From Corynebacterium pollutisoli (GTDB lineage Bacteria > Actinomycetota > Actinomycetes > Mycobacteriales > Mycobacteriaceae): a stretch of DNA of 64,000 bases. The notes under the pieces are model-generated. The model saw only the letters and a list, made by a program, of their open reading frames with translations. It had not been told where the DNA came from and did not search any database. The stretch covers positions 186,001 to 250,000 of the forward strand of contig NZ_FXAR01000002.1 in the NCBI RefSeq assembly GCF_900177745.1. Reading direction: 5' to 3'. This document shows, one piece after another, positions 45,093 through 55,792 of the stretch. The position numbers and the translations under genes are program-made. How positions within the stretch are numbered: the first letter of the stretch is position 1; every line of letters starts with the position of its first letter.

Positions 45093-45130
45093 AGAACCCG
45101 CCTCCCGGATGAGATCCGGTGGCGGGTTCT
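45093..45130 (-). terminator. Terminator of the tRNA-Ile/tRNA-Ala transcript
   Basis: AGAACCCGCC (45093-45102) pairs with GGCGGGTTCT (45121-45130), with an inner CGGAT/ATCCG pairing. The minus strand then continues TTCTGTTG, a weak U-rich tail. Confidence 0.7.
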
Positions 45131-45136
45131 GAGCTG

Positions 45137-45209
45137 TGGAGCATAGGAGAATCGAACTCCTGACCTTCTGCTTGCAAAGCAGATGCTCTACCAATTGAGC
45201 TAATGCCCC
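45137..45209 (-). tRNA. tRNA-Ala (anticodon TGC)
   Basis: 73-nt cloverleaf with acceptor GGGGCAT, D arm GCTCAATTGGTAGAGC, anticodon arm TCTGC-TTTGCAA-GCAGA and T arm AGGAG-TTCGATT-CTCCT. CCA is not encoded. It lies 11 bases after tRNA-Ile on one transcript, the pair usually found in rRNA spacers but here free-standing. Confidence 0.95.
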
Positions 45210-45220
45210 ATTGTTCCTGG

Positions 45221-45294
45221 TGGGCCTAGCAAGAATCGAACTTGCGACCTCATCGTTATCAGCGATGCGCTCTAACCGACTGAGCTATAGGCCC
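45221..45294 (-). tRNA. tRNA-Ile (anticodon GAT)
   Basis: 74-nt cloverleaf with acceptor GGGCCTA, D arm GCTCAGTCGGTTAGAGC, anticodon arm ATCGC-TGATAAC-GATG (anticodon GAT) and T arm GCAAG-TTCGATT-CTTGC. CCA is not encoded. It is the first gene of the two-tRNA unit, downstream of DUF3566-gyrA. Confidence 0.95.
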
Positions 45295-45391
45295 TTGGAA
45301 CGTTGATAACTTTAACCAGTACGCACGCATAAAGACAAATCGCCTGGTCACCCGGGATAAATGGGGGACCAGGCGAGCGTCGGTAAGCGTC

Positions 45392-45736
45392 CTAGGAGGC
45401 TTCCTCCTGGGTGCCCACCTGCAGGCCGCCGAAGAGTTCGACAACGGAGTTGTAGACCACGGCGGCGAGCGGGGCGAGGATGGACGTGAGGATGGCGCTG
45501 ATGGCGCCGAGCAGGGCCGCGACGGACATGACGAGACCGAAGGTCACCGTCTGTTCGCCACCGATGTCACCGAGCAGGGAGTTGAGCTGGTCCCAGATGC
45601 CGGCGGCGTCGACACCCACGTAGAGCAGGGCCACGGCGATGAGCCAGGCGACCAGGCCCACGAGGGACATGGCCAGGCCCACGCGGAAGGCCGACAGCGG
45701 TGAGATGCGGGTGATCGCGAGGTTGCGGCTGGCCAT
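45392..45736 (-). CDS. DUF3566 family transmembrane protein
   Basis: A 114-residue membrane protein found downstream of gyrA throughout actinobacteria. Two hydrophobic segments: VGLAMSLVGLVAWLIAVALL and VTFGLVMSVAALLGAISAIL. It starts 3 bases after the gyrA stop, so it is co-transcribed with gyrA. Its function is unknown; an envelope role is sometimes suggested. Confidence 0.85.
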   Translation of the reverse strand: MASRNLAITRISPLSAFRVGLAMSLVGLVAWLIAVALLYVGVDAAGIWDQLNSLLGDIGGEQTVTFGLVMSVAALLGAISAILTSILAPLAAVVYNSVVELFGGLQVGTQEEAS

Positions 45737-45739
45737 GAT

Positions 45740-48364
45740 CTACTCCTCGTCCTCAGAGTCAGAGTCCTCAGAGTCCTCAGACTCGTAGTCAGCCGGCTCG
45801 TCGACGGACTGGATGCCCTCGTCGACGATCTTCTGCTGGGCGCGCTCGGTCGGGCCGGCGACGTTGCCCTTGGCGACTGCCTCGGCCTCTTCCTCGCCCT
45901 CCTCCTCGACGTTCTTGTCGATGGCCAGCAGTTCGACGTCGCCGGGCAGGTTGACCAGGCGGACGCCCATGGTGGCGCGGGAGGAGGGGCGGATCTGGTT
46001 GACCTCGGTGCGGATGACGCCACCGGCGGAGGTGATGGCGAAGATCTCGTCGTCCTCGTCGACGGCGAGGGCACCGATGAGGTGGCCGCGCTTCGGGGTG
46101 TACTTGAAGGTCACCACGCCGAGGCCACCGCGGCCCTGGGAGTTGTAGTCCTCCATCGGGGTGCGCTTGCCGTAGCCGCCGGAGGTGGCCACGAGCAGGT
46201 AGTCGCCGTCGCGGACGACGCACATCGCGAGCAGCTGGTCGTTGCCACGGAAGCGCATACCCTTGACGCCGGCGGTGGCGCGCCCCATGGGGCGGAGCTG
46301 GTCGTCATCGGCGGTGAAGCGGATGGACTGGCCGTACTGGGAGACGAGGAGCAGGTCGTCGTCGTCCGAGCACAGGGCCGCGCCGATGAGGCGGTCACCC
46401 TCGTTGAGGTTGATGGCGATGAGGCCGGCGGAGCGCGCCGACTCGTAGTCGGTGAGGCGGGACTTCTTCACGCGGCCCTGGGCGGTGGCCAGGACCAGGT
46501 AGGGGGCGTCCTCGTAGGTGTGGATCTGGATGACCTGGGCGATGCGCTCCTCCGGCTGGAACTCCAGCAGGTTGGCCACGTGCTGGCCGCGGGCGGTACG
46601 CGAGGCCTCCGGCAGCTCGTAGGCCTTGAGGCGGTAGACGCGGCCGAAGTTGGTGAAGAAGAGGATCCAGTCGTGCGTGGAGGAGACGAAGAAGTGGCGG
46701 ACCACGTCGTCCTGCTTGAGCTCCGCGCCGCGGACCCCCTTGCCGCCGCGCTTCTGCGACTTGTAGGCGTCGACCTTGGTGCGCTTGGCGTAGCCGGTGG
46801 AGGTGATGGTGACCACGACGTTCTCGCGGGCGATGAGGTCTTCCTCGGAGACGTCGCCGGTGGCGGCGATGATCTGGGTGCGGCGGTCGTCGCCGTACTT
46901 GCGGACGATCTCCTCGAGCTCCTCGCGGACGATCGCGCGCTGGCGCTCGGGCTTGGCCAGGATGTCCTTGAGGTCCGCGATCTCGAGCTCGATCTCGGCG
47001 AGCTCGTCGACGATCTTCTGGCGCTCGAGGGCGGCCAGGCGGCGCAGCTGCATCGCGAGGATGGCGTCGGCCTGGATCTCGTCGACGTCGAGAAGCGACA
47101 TGAGGCCGCTGCGGGCCTCCTCAACGGTGGGCGAGCGGCGGATGAGGGCGATGACCTCGTCGAGCATGTCGAGGGCCTTGACCAGGCCGCGGAGGATGTG
47201 GGCGCGCTCCTCCTTCTCGTCCAGGCGGAACTGGGTGCGGCGCACGATGACGTCGATCTGGTGGGCGACGTAGTAGCGCAGCATCTGGTCGAGGCGCAGG
47301 GTGCGCGGCACGCCGTCGACGATGCACAGCATGTTGGCGCTGAAGTTCGACTGCAGCTGGGAGTGCTTGTACAGGTTGTTGAGCACCACGCGCGGCACGG
47401 CGTCACGCTTGAGGGTGATGACGATGCGGAGGCCGACGCGGTCGGAGGACTCGTCGTCGATACGCGAGATGCCGGCGAGCTTGCCGGCGGCGACCTGCTC
47501 GGCGATGTTGGCGACCATGTTGTCCGGGTTGACCTGGTACGGCAGCTCGGTGATCACGATGGTCTGACGGTTGCCCGCCTCCTCGATCGAGGTGACGCCG
47601 CGCATGCGGACGGAGCCGCGGCCGGTGGTGTAGGCGTCCTTGATGCCCTGGTCACCGACGATGAGACCCGCGGTCGGGAAATCGGGGCCCTTGACGTAGT
47701 TCATGCACGCCTCGAGGGCCTCCTTCTCGTCGGCCTCCGGGTTGCTGAGCAGCCAGTAGATCGCGTCGGCGAGTTCGCCCAGGTTGTGCGGCGGAATGTT
47801 CGTCGCCATACCGACCGCGATACCGCCGGAGCCGTTCATGAGCAGGTTCGGCACGCGCGCCGGCAGGACGTCCGGCTCGCGGGTCTTGCCGTCGTAGTTC
47901 GGGGAGAAGTCGACGGTGTTCTCGCGGATGTCGCGGACCATCTCCATGGCCAGTGGCGTCATCTTGCACTCGGTGTAACGCATGGCGGCCGGGCCGTCGT
48001 TGCCGCGGGAGCCGAAGTTACCCTGGCCGTCGACCAGCGGGTAGCGCATGTTCCACGGCTGGGCGAGGCGCACCAGGGTGTCGTAGATGGCGGTGTCGCC
48101 GTGGGGGTGGAACTGACCCATCGTGTCGGAGACGGGGCGGGCGGACTTCACGTAGCCGCGCTCCGGGCGGTAGCCGGAGTCGAACATCGCGTACATGATG
48201 CGGCGGTGGACGGGCTTCATCCCGTCCCGGACCTCCGGCAGCGCACGACCGACGATGACGGACATCGCGTAGTCGATGTAGCTGGTCTGCATCTCCTCAT
48301 TGATGTCGATGGGGAGGATGCGGTCGAAGAGGTCGCCGCCACCCTGCGTGGTGTCGTCGCTCAT
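45740..48364 (-). CDS. gyrA: DNA gyrase subunit A
   Basis: Introduces negative supercoils together with GyrB. The 874-residue protein has the breakage-reunion domain with the catalytic Tyr in [10 protein letters not shown] and the quinolone-resistance region [19 protein letters not shown], where Thr stands at the E. coli Ser83 position and Asp at Asp87 is kept. The C-terminal beta-pinwheel has the GyrA box-like [10 protein letters not shown]. The tail ends in an acidic run of Glu, Asp and Ser. ATG 48364 follows an AGGTGATC ribosome-binding stretch. gyrB is 3.6 kb away, separated by an accessory block. Confidence 0.95.
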   Translation of the reverse strand: MSDDTTQGGGDLFDRILPIDINEEMQTSYIDYAMSVIVGRALPEVRDGMKPVHRRIMYAMFDSGYRPERGYVKSARPVSDTMGQFHPHGDTAIYDTLVRLAQPWNMRYPLVDGQGNFGSRGNDGPAAMRYTECKMTPLAMEMVRDIRENTVDFSPNYDGKTREPDVLPARVPNLLMNGSGGIAVGMATNIPPHNLGELADAIYWLLSNPEADEKEALEACMNYVKGPDFPTAGLIVGDQGIKDAYTTGRGSVRMRGVTSIEEAGNRQTIVITELPYQVNPDNMVANIAEQVAAGKLAGISRIDDESSDRVGLRIVITLKRDAVPRVVLNNLYKHSQLQSNFSANMLCIVDGVPRTLRLDQMLRYYVAHQIDVIVRRTQFRLDEKEERAHILRGLVKALDMLDEVIALIRRSPTVEEARSGLMSLLDVDEIQADAILAMQLRRLAALERQKIVDELAEIELEIADLKDILAKPERQRAIVREELEEIVRKYGDDRRTQIIAATGDVSEEDLIARENVVVTITSTGYAKRTKVDAYKSQKRGGKGVRGAELKQDDVVRHFFVSSTHDWILFFTNFGRVYRLKAYELPEASRTARGQHVANLLEFQPEERIAQVIQIHTYEDAPYLVLATAQGRVKKSRLTDYESARSAGLIAINLNEGDRLIGAALCSDDDDLLLVSQYGQSIRFTADDDQLRPMGRATAGVKGMRFRGNDQLLAMCVVRDGDYLLVATSGGYGKRTPMEDYNSQGRGGLGVVTFKYTPKRGHLIGALAVDEDDEIFAITSAGGVIRTEVNQIRPSSRATMGVRLVNLPGDVELLAIDKNVEEEGEEEAEAVAKGNVAGPTERAQQKIVDEGIQSVDEPADYESEDSEDSDSEDEE
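47085..47096 (+). repeat. Two-base variant of the repeated 12-mer (ACGTCGAGAAGC)
   Basis: Lies inside gyrA; differs at positions 1 and 8. Confidence 0.3.
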
Positions 48365-48480
48365 GATCACCTATCTGTCTAGGAGCTTAAATACCCCTTG
48401 ATCCTACCCTTTTGGCTTTCTGAAGCCGTGTGCGCCACATATCGACGTCTCGGTGCTATCACTCTGCTATCAATTGGGGC

Positions 48481-48693
48481 ATGGCCATGACCCTACGACT
48501 GTCGCCCGACCAGGACCGCGCACTCACCCTCCTCGCGGAGGCGCAGGGATCCAGCAAGCACGAAGCCGCGGTACGCGCGATCGTCACCGCCGCCGCGAGA
48601 CTGCTTAACGACGCCGCCGTCGCCGACCTCGCCCGCGATGTCATCCCCGGTCACGCCGAACTGGAGTCCCGGATCCGGAGAACCCGCGGATGA
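48481..48693 (+). CDS. Ribbon-helix-helix-like antitoxin-type protein
   Basis: A 70-residue basic protein starting MAMTLRLSPDQDRALTLLAE. The short beta strand TLRLS followed by two helices (EAAVRAIVTAAARLL) is the ribbon-helix-helix layout of Phd/CopG-type antitoxins. Its stop overlaps the next start as ATGA, the normal layout of toxin-antitoxin pairs. The DNA-binding role is inferred. Confidence 0.6.
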   Translation: MAMTLRLSPDQDRALTLLAEAQGSSKHEAAVRAIVTAAARLLNDAAVADLARDVIPGHAELESRIRRTRG

Positions 48694-48956
48694 CGCCCGC
48701 CCTCACCCCGGAGCAGTTGTTGCTCATCGCCGACGAGTTCTGCGCGACCCACCGCGTGCAGATCCGTGACTTCGGCGCCCTTGTCGCCGCGGCTGCAGTC
48801 CCCGGGGCGCGCATCGCGGGCATTCCTGTACACGAGGGAGTCGCCGCATCGGGACGCGCTCTTGCGGAGGCTGTCACCCGGCTCGAGCCCATGAGTGACC
48901 ACAACCGGGAGTTTGGGGAAGCCTGTGGAAGGCTATACCAAATACTCCATTCGTAA
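48690..48956 (+). CDS. Truncated Doc-like toxin
   Basis: An 88-residue protein that resembles the start of a Doc/Fic family toxin: LTPEQLLLIADEFCATHRVQIRDFGALVAAAA, then a VPGARIAGIPVHEG stretch matching the Doc 'RP-x-x-x-x-FG-x-x-x-YP' region. The catalytic H-x-F-x-x-GN-[GK]-R motif is missing; the frame instead ends EFGEACGRLYQILHS. Normal Doc is about 125 residues. It is probably inactive, though I cannot exclude a different family. Confidence 0.5.
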   Translation: MTPALTPEQLLLIADEFCATHRVQIRDFGALVAAAAVPGARIAGIPVHEGVAASGRALAEAVTRLEPMSDHNREFGEACGRLYQILHS

Positions 48957-49282
48957 CGGTGGACACCTTTATGTCATTCAAACCTCAGTAGTTAACAGCT
49001 GCAACTTCAGCCTCTTGAGGCATCACCTCATTAGGTATTTCTAAGTATTTCGATGCCAATCTGAGAGATTGTACCCCCGAAAGTGGCCACCTTGATCGTA
49101 CCTAATTGTCGATTCTGTCTTTTCCCGGTGAACAGGTCGATAAACCGCTGACCGTCGATTATCGTTCCTAGCGCAAACAGTTGCCGCATCACTTGTGGCA
49201 ACAGGTTGTGGTCGCTGCCTATGGACCTTTTCCCGGCGATCTGTCCCCAAGTTCATTTCACTCCACACAAGAAGGAAAGAAC
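48957..49282. other. AT-rich gap upstream of the surface protein
   Basis: A 326-base stretch clearly poorer in G and C than the genes around it. No ORF, tRNA or repeat was found. A purine-rich ribosome-binding site (AAGGAAAG) precedes the ATG at 49283. The composition fits a promoter region or a foreign insert. Confidence 0.45.
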
Positions 49283-50476
49283 ATGTTCAACAAGCGCATC
49301 GCCGGCATCGTCGCGGGCACCGCTCTGGCAGCTTCTGCTGTCATCGTTCCGCAGGCAGCTGCAGATCAGACCATCAACCCGAGTCAGTGCAACACTGGCT
49401 ACGGCACTGACAAGTCCGTGATTATTGCTGACCCCGATGAAACGCTCACTTTCGTATTTTGGGGAGGCAACAACTACCACGAAACCACTCCCTTCCGTAA
49501 CTTCGGCCTGAACCCGACGGATCCCCCATCGACCTTCACCGCTCCCAAGGCTGATGAAGAGGATAAGTCTTACTCGATCTACTTCTTCCACAAGAACTTC
49601 GGTCAGGATCCCGACAACTGGGACCCGGAAAGTGACAAAAGTGCCAACTGGGCTCAGGCAGTTGAGTGCATCATCATCGTGAAGGGCAAGGAGACTGATC
49701 CGGGCAACGGCGACGACGACAACAACAACGGCGACGACGACAACAACAACGGCGACGACGACAACAACAACGGCGACGACGACAACAACAACGGCGACGA
49801 CGACAACAACAACGGCGGCGACGACAACAACGGCGGCGACGACAACAACGGCGGCGACGACAACAACGGCGGCGACGACAACAACGGCGGCGACGACAAC
49901 AACAACGGCGGCGACGACAACAACAACGGCGGCGACGACAACAACAACGGCGGCGACGACAACGGCAACGGCGACGGCTCCTCCGACGCTGCAGGCTCCG
50001 CACTGCTCGGCCTGTCCGCACTGGCCGGCTCCGCTCTGCTGAGCTCCGGCGGCTCCTCCGCCATCCCGGATGGCGACGGCTCCGGCCCGGGTTCCGCCGA
50101 CCTGTCCTCCGGCTCCTCTGACCAGGACAACGGAAACGGTGGCGACAACGGCGCTGGTACCGGTAACGGAGGCGATGACTCCGAGGGCCCGGCACAGGGC
50201 CCGGTCGACTCCCCGGATTCGAAGGCCACCGACCAGCAGCCGGCCACCGGTCCGGTCGGCGGTCAGGATTCGAAGGCTGTCGCCCAGGCTCAGGCCGCCA
50301 ACGCCCCGGCAGCTGCCCCGGCCAAGGCTGCTCCCGCCGCACAGCAGGCCGCTCCGGCTCCGGCCGCACAGCAGCAGCTCGCCAACACCGGCGTTCAGGG
50401 CACCCTGATCGCTCTGGCTGCTGGCCTGGCTGCCATCGCCGCCGGCGCTCTGCTGGTTCTGCGTCGCCGCGCATAG
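49283..50476 (+). CDS. Cell-wall-anchored surface protein with Asp/Asn/Gly repeats (LAxTG)
   Basis: A 397-residue exported protein. The signal peptide is MFNKRIAGIVAGTALAASAV, cleaved near AAADQ. An N-terminal domain of about 110 residues contains two Cys that could bond. A long repeat region follows (49709-49948): five GDDDNNN units, four GGDDNN units, three GGDDNNN units. A Gly/Ser- and Ala/Pro-rich stalk leads to LANTG, a hydrophobic helix and a basic RRRA tail, a class E-type sortase signal. No sortase gene is in this window. The repeats use only GGC, GAC and AAC codons. The ligand is unknown. Confidence 0.85.
   Translation: MFNKRIAGIVAGTALAASAVIVPQAAADQTINPSQCNTGYGTDKSVIIADPDETLTFVFWGGNNYHETTPFRNFGLNPTDPPSTFTAPKADEEDKSYSIYFFHKNFGQDPDNWDPESDKSANWAQAVECIIIVKGKETDPGNGDDDNNNGDDDNNNGDDDNNNGDDDNNNGDDDNNNGGDDNNGGDDNNGGDDNNGGDDNNGGDDNNNGGDDNNNGGDDNNNGGDDNGNGDGSSDAAGSALLGLSALAGSALLSSGGSSAIPDGDGSGPGSADLSSGSSDQDNGNGGDNGAGTGNGGDDSEGPAQGPVDSPDSKATDQQPATGPVGGQDSKAVAQAQAANAPAAAPAKAAPAAQQAAPAPAAQQQLANTGVQGTLIALAAGLAAIAAGALLVLRRRA
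49709..49948 (+). repeat. Tandem 21- and 18-bp coding repeats
   Basis: Units of GGCGACGACGACAACAACAA with a final C (21 bp, five copies), then four 18-bp GGDDNN-coding units, then three 21-bp GGDDNNN-coding units. Near-identical codons over 240 bases suggest recent slippage or expansion; length probably varies between strains. Confidence 0.9.
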
Positions 50477-50500
50477 TCGCCGCTGACTGAGTAACCGCTG

Positions 50501-50538
50501 AAACCGCTCCCGCACCACCCGGTGCAGGGGCGGTTTTC
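50501..50538 (+). terminator. Terminator after the surface protein gene
   Basis: AAACCGC-TCCCGCACC pairs with GGTGCAGGGGCGGTTT around a short loop, followed by TTCG. A strong GC stem. Confidence 0.75.
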
Positions 50539-50792
50539 GCATGTCAGCAGGTGGAAATGGGTGAATGACACGGCGAGTATTATTGCCCGCCGTTTTCGTT
50601 GGCGGGCACCGCTTCAAGTGTGTAATGTTTGTAACCGTTGTGGTTGCAGTTATCTCAAGTTACGGATGTGACGAACGGAAGACTGTGGCGGAAGAACTGC
50701 AACACGGTAGCGATCCCCGTCGTTGTTCCCACCCGGTTCACTCCGGATGAGTTCAACCATGGTGATCGCTCTTTTCCTTTAGGCTTGAGCGC
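50539..50792. other. Non-coding gap with a second hairpin
   Basis: No gene is supported here. TGCCCGCC at 50584-50591 pairs with GGCGGGCA at 50601-50608 in a perfect 8-bp hairpin. The stretch around 50600-50660 is AT-rich and may hold the promoter of the gene at 50793. Confidence 0.4.
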
Positions 50793-51236
50793 ATGACTGA
50801 TCTCTCCCAGCTCCTCACCGCCGACAAGCGCGACGCCGTGGTCGCCGATCTGGCGGGCTTCGCTGACGCGACCGTCGCCAAGCAGTCCGGCCTCACGGGC
50901 ACCGCCATCAAGGCCGCTGTGGCGGCCGCCAGGAAGGTCGACGGCGACATCGTACCCAAGGGCATCAACCGCATGCTCCCGGACGTTCTCGGCGACCTCC
51001 AGCCGCACTGGCAGGCCTTCCGCGCGGACGAGGCGGCCACCGACTTCGGCACCTTCCTCGCCGGCCGCGGACCCCAGGTCGTCGATTCGCTCATGGCCAT
51101 CGCGGACCGCAACGCCGAATCCATCTCCGTCGCCCCGCTGGCGAAGGCCTACAACGGGCTGCGCGGCAAGGCCGCCAAGCTCATCGAGCCGGAGATCCCC
51201 GAGCTCGGCCGCATCCTGCAGAAGCACATGCCCTGA
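50793..51236 (+). CDS. DUF6918-type protein
   Basis: A 147-residue soluble protein starting MTDLSQLLTADKRDAVVADL. It is helix-rich with regular Ala, Lys and Asp residues, no Cys and no membrane segment. It matches my memory of a corynebacterial family named DUF6918. The function is not known. It ends 3 bases before the phosphoesterase start, so the two are likely co-transcribed. Confidence 0.65.
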   Translation: MTDLSQLLTADKRDAVVADLAGFADATVAKQSGLTGTAIKAAVAAARKVDGDIVPKGINRMLPDVLGDLQPHWQAFRADEAATDFGTFLAGRGPQVVDSLMAIADRNAESISVAPLAKAYNGLRGKAAKLIEPEIPELGRILQKHMP

Positions 51237-51239
51237 TCG

Positions 51240-51872
51240 ATGCGGACGGTTCGTCTCGCGGTCTTCGCTGATCTCCACCTCGGCCGCAGGAAGGCTCCCG
51301 GGGTGCAGTGGGCCCGGGAGGCGCTTGCCGACGTCGCCGCGGACGCCGACGTCGTCATCTTCACCGGCGATCTGCTGGACAAGAAGAAGGCCACGAAGGC
51401 GGACCTGGACGACGGGATCGCACTGTTCGAGTTCATCACCGGGGAGCTCGGGACCCCGCTTGTCCACGTATGGGGGAACCACGACGTCGGTTCCGGGATG
51501 ATCTCGCGGTTCCCCACCCTGGACAACGTGTACCGGCCGGTGGGCGGGGGCGTCGAGAAGCTCACTGTCCCGGGCGTCCCACTGGTGTTCCACGCCGTCA
51601 ACGTCACGCAGGACCCGGATCCCCGGGAGACCCTCGCGGACCTGCCGGAGGTCTTCGAGCCCGGCCACGTCGGCGTCCTCCACACCGAGGTGGAGGGCCA
51701 GTACACCAACAACCCCTGCCTGCCCACCACCACCGAACACCTGCTCTCCCGGGGCTACAGCGCATGCCTCATGGGGCACGTCCACTCCCCCGTCGTCCTC
51801 CACGAGGATCCGTGGGTCGGATGGATCGGCATGGGCCAGGTGCTCGAGATCGACGTCCCCGCACTGCCCTGA
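51240..51872 (+). CDS. Calcineurin-like metallophosphoesterase
   Basis: A 210-residue phosphoesterase with the complete two-metal motif series: FADLHLG, FTGDLLDKK, WGNHDVGS, and GHVHSPVV. The compact size suggests a cytoplasmic nuclease or phosphatase; the substrate is unassigned. It is followed by a hairpin at 51890-51911 and then by a copy of the repeated 12-mer. Confidence 0.85.
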   Translation: MRTVRLAVFADLHLGRRKAPGVQWAREALADVAADADVVIFTGDLLDKKKATKADLDDGIALFEFITGELGTPLVHVWGNHDVGSGMISRFPTLDNVYRPVGGGVEKLTVPGVPLVFHAVNVTQDPDPRETLADLPEVFEPGHVGVLHTEVEGQYTNNPCLPTTTEHLLSRGYSACLMGHVHSPVVLHEDPWVGWIGMGQVLEIDVPALP

Positions 51873-51889
51873 CACCCCTGAAACGCCGA

Positions 51890-51911
51890 ACGGCCCGCCG
51901 GAGCGGGCCGT
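51890..51911. terminator. Hairpin between the phosphoesterase gene and gyrB
   Basis: ACGGCCCGC pairs exactly with GCGGGCCGT around a CGGA loop. It separates two convergent genes. The repeated 12-mer begins 5 bases later. Confidence 0.7.
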
Positions 51912-51915
51912 GGGG

Positions 51916-51927
51916 GCGTCGATAAGC
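51916..51927 (+). repeat. Over-represented 12-mer GCGTCGATAAGC
   Basis: Exact copy in the phosphoesterase-gyrB gap, just beside a terminator hairpin and preceded by five G. Confidence 0.7.
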
Positions 51928-51933
51928 GGGAGT

Positions 51934-54015
<2,082 letters not shown>

Positions 54016-54113
54016 TTATCAGACCTCACCAGTCTACACTGCGGGGGTCACTACCAGGGAAGGGGTCACGCGCGTCTCAGAGGCATTCTCGTGCGTTTTT
54101 GACGCTGTACCTT

Positions 54114-54629
54114 TTATCCGTACGTGTCGCGCGGGCCGCGACCCTTGACATGGAGCGGCCCCTTCCGCCAGCTCGGTGCCTTCGGTCCGAAGATCTTCAG
54201 CTCCGTGATGATGTTGGGCCCCACCTTCTCCGCGATCACCTGCAGAATCTGCCGCTGCATCATCCGCAGGTTCGTCGCCCAGGCGGTGGAGTCGCACGTG
54301 ATGAACAGTTTCCTGTCCTTCACCATCTCCACCGTGGTGTGCTGGGCGATCTTCGGCCCCACCAGTTCATCCCAGTTGCCGAACACCCAGCCGCCGGCGA
54401 TGTCCTTCTCCCAGCCGCGCCGCGAGATCTCCGTGCCCAGCAGCGCACCGAACGTGTCGACGTCCAGGGGTCGCCGCCTCCGCCGCCCGTCCTTGCCGGT
54501 GGGCCGGCCGATCCGCGGCGGAGTGGTCTTCTTCTGCGGTTTCCGCGGCGGCAGCGGCGTGGAACCGCGCTGCTTTGCGGCCTTCTGCATCGCCTCGAAG
54601 GCGGCCTGGACCGGATCCTGCTCAGTCAC
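54114..54629 (-). CDS. dciA: DciA family replicative helicase-loading protein (DUF721)
   Basis: Loads the DnaB helicase in bacteria without DnaC. The 171-residue protein has a basic disordered N-terminal part ([20 protein letters not shown]) and a C-terminal DUF721 domain ([37 protein letters not shown]). It starts at GTG 54629, overlapping the recF stop (GTGA). It lies in the usual dnaA-dnaN-recF-dciA-gyrB order. Confidence 0.9.
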   Translation of the reverse strand: MTEQDPVQAAFEAMQKAAKQRGSTPLPPRKPQKKTTPPRIGRPTGKDGRRRRRPLDVDTFGALLGTEISRRGWEKDIAGGWVFGNWDELVGPKIAQHTTVEMVKDRKLFITCDSTAWATNLRMMQRQILQVIAEKVGPNIITELKIFGPKAPSWRKGPLHVKGRGPRDTYG

Positions 54630-55783
54630 CGGATCTCACTGATCCTGCCCTCGTCGGTGTCCCGCACCGTGACGACGTACTTCGTGGCGTGCTCGGTGAT
54701 GTTGACGGGCAGATCCCCGTCGACGGCCGCGGTGATGAGCACCTGCTCCGCATCCGCGGCCAGGGTAACCAGCTTCTCCCGCCGCTTGGCGTCGAGTTCG
54801 GCGAAGACATCGTCGAGAATGAGCACCGGATCCGTCCCGTCGCGCCGCAGCAGCGTGAACTCCGCGAGCCGCAGCGCGATCGCGTAACTCCACGTCTCCC
54901 CGTGGGAGGCGAACCCCTTCGCCGGCGCCTGCCCCAGGTTGAGCAGCAGATCGTCGCGGTGCGGCCCGACCAGCGACATCCCGCGTTCGATCTCGCGGGT
55001 GCGTCCCCGGCCGAGCTCGGCCAGCATCTCGGCCTCGAGAACCTCCGGTTCCGCGCTTATCGACGCCACCGTCCCCTTGTACTCCACCCCGACCGGGCGC
55101 GACTCCGGGGCGATCCCCGCGTAGGCGTCCGCGATGAGGTCTTTGAGCTCGGCGATGAGCGCCAGGCGGGCGGCGATGACCTGGGAACCGTGCGCCGCGA
55201 GCTGCCCGTCCCACACGTCGAGCGTGGCCAGGGCGCTGGCGCCGTCATCGTCACGGTAGCCGCGGCGCAGCGCCGAGTTCGCCGACTTGAGCAGGGCGTT
55301 GCGCTGGCGGAGCACCTTGTCGTAGTCCGCCTTCACCCCGGCCAGCCGCGGGCTGCGGGTGGCGATGATGTCGTCCAGGTAACGGCGGCGCTCCGCCGGT
55401 TCCCCCTTGATGAGCGCCAGATCCTCCGGTGCGAACAACACGGTGCGCACGACGCCGAGCAGCTCCCGCGGGGAGTTGAGGCGGGTGCGGTTGATCTGCG
55501 CCTGGTTCGCGGCGTGCGGCTTGATGAGCAGATGTGTCGTGAGCTCGCGACCCTGGTTGACGGCGGTCGTCGAGATGCGGGCGTTCGCCGCCCCCTGCCG
55601 CACCAGCGGCGCATCCTGCGACACGCGGTGACTGGACAGGTGGGCGGTGTACCCCACCGCCTCGATGATGTTCGTCTTACCGAAGCCGTTGCGCCCCACG
55701 AACAGGGTGATCCCCGGCTCGAGCTCGAGCGTCAGCTCCGGCCAACTGCGGAAATCCCGCAGGTCCAGCGTTCTGATGTAGAT
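54626..55783 (-). CDS. recF: DNA replication and repair protein RecF (start codon atypical)
   Basis: SMC-like ATPase that helps load RecA at gaps. Walker A is [10 protein letters not shown] and the signature region [12 protein letters not shown], with [15 protein letters not shown] as Walker B/D-loop. The conserved corynebacterial N-terminus ([20 protein letters not shown]) is encoded, but its first codon is ATC at 55783-55781, not ATG, GTG or TTG. No in-frame standard start lies between the in-frame dnaN stop and VGRNG. With the ATC start the length is 385 residues, normal for RecF. A sequencing error is also possible. Confidence 0.85.
   Translation of the reverse strand: MYIRTLDLRDFRSWPELTLELEPGITLFVGRNGFGKTNIIEAVGYTAHLSSHRVSQDAPLVRQGAANARISTTAVNQGRELTTHLLIKPHAANQAQINRTRLNSPRELLGVVRTVLFAPEDLALIKGEPAERRRYLDDIIATRSPRLAGVKADYDKVLRQRNALLKSANSALRRGYRDDDGASALATLDVWDGQLAAHGSQVIAARLALIAELKDLIADAYAGIAPESRPVGVEYKGTVASISAEPEVLEAEMLAELGRGRTREIERGMSLVGPHRDDLLLNLGQAPAKGFASHGETWSYAIALRLAEFTLLRRDGTDPVLILDDVFAELDAKRREKLVTLAADAEQVLITAAVDGDLPVNITEHATKYVVTVRDTDEGRISEIR
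55055..55066 (-). repeat. Over-represented 12-mer GCGTCGATAAGC
   Basis: Exact minus-strand copy inside recF, read as Ala-Ser-Ile-Ser, a third reading frame of the word. Confidence 0.7.
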
Positions 55784-55792
55784 GGCGCACCC

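Noticed and set aside
44914..45177. An 87-residue minus-strand frame across the palindromic repeat
   Set aside because: It runs through the repeat and into tRNA-Ala and has no ribosome-binding site.
49709..49948. CRISPR array
   Set aside because: The units are tandem, without spacers, and in frame inside a surface protein gene.
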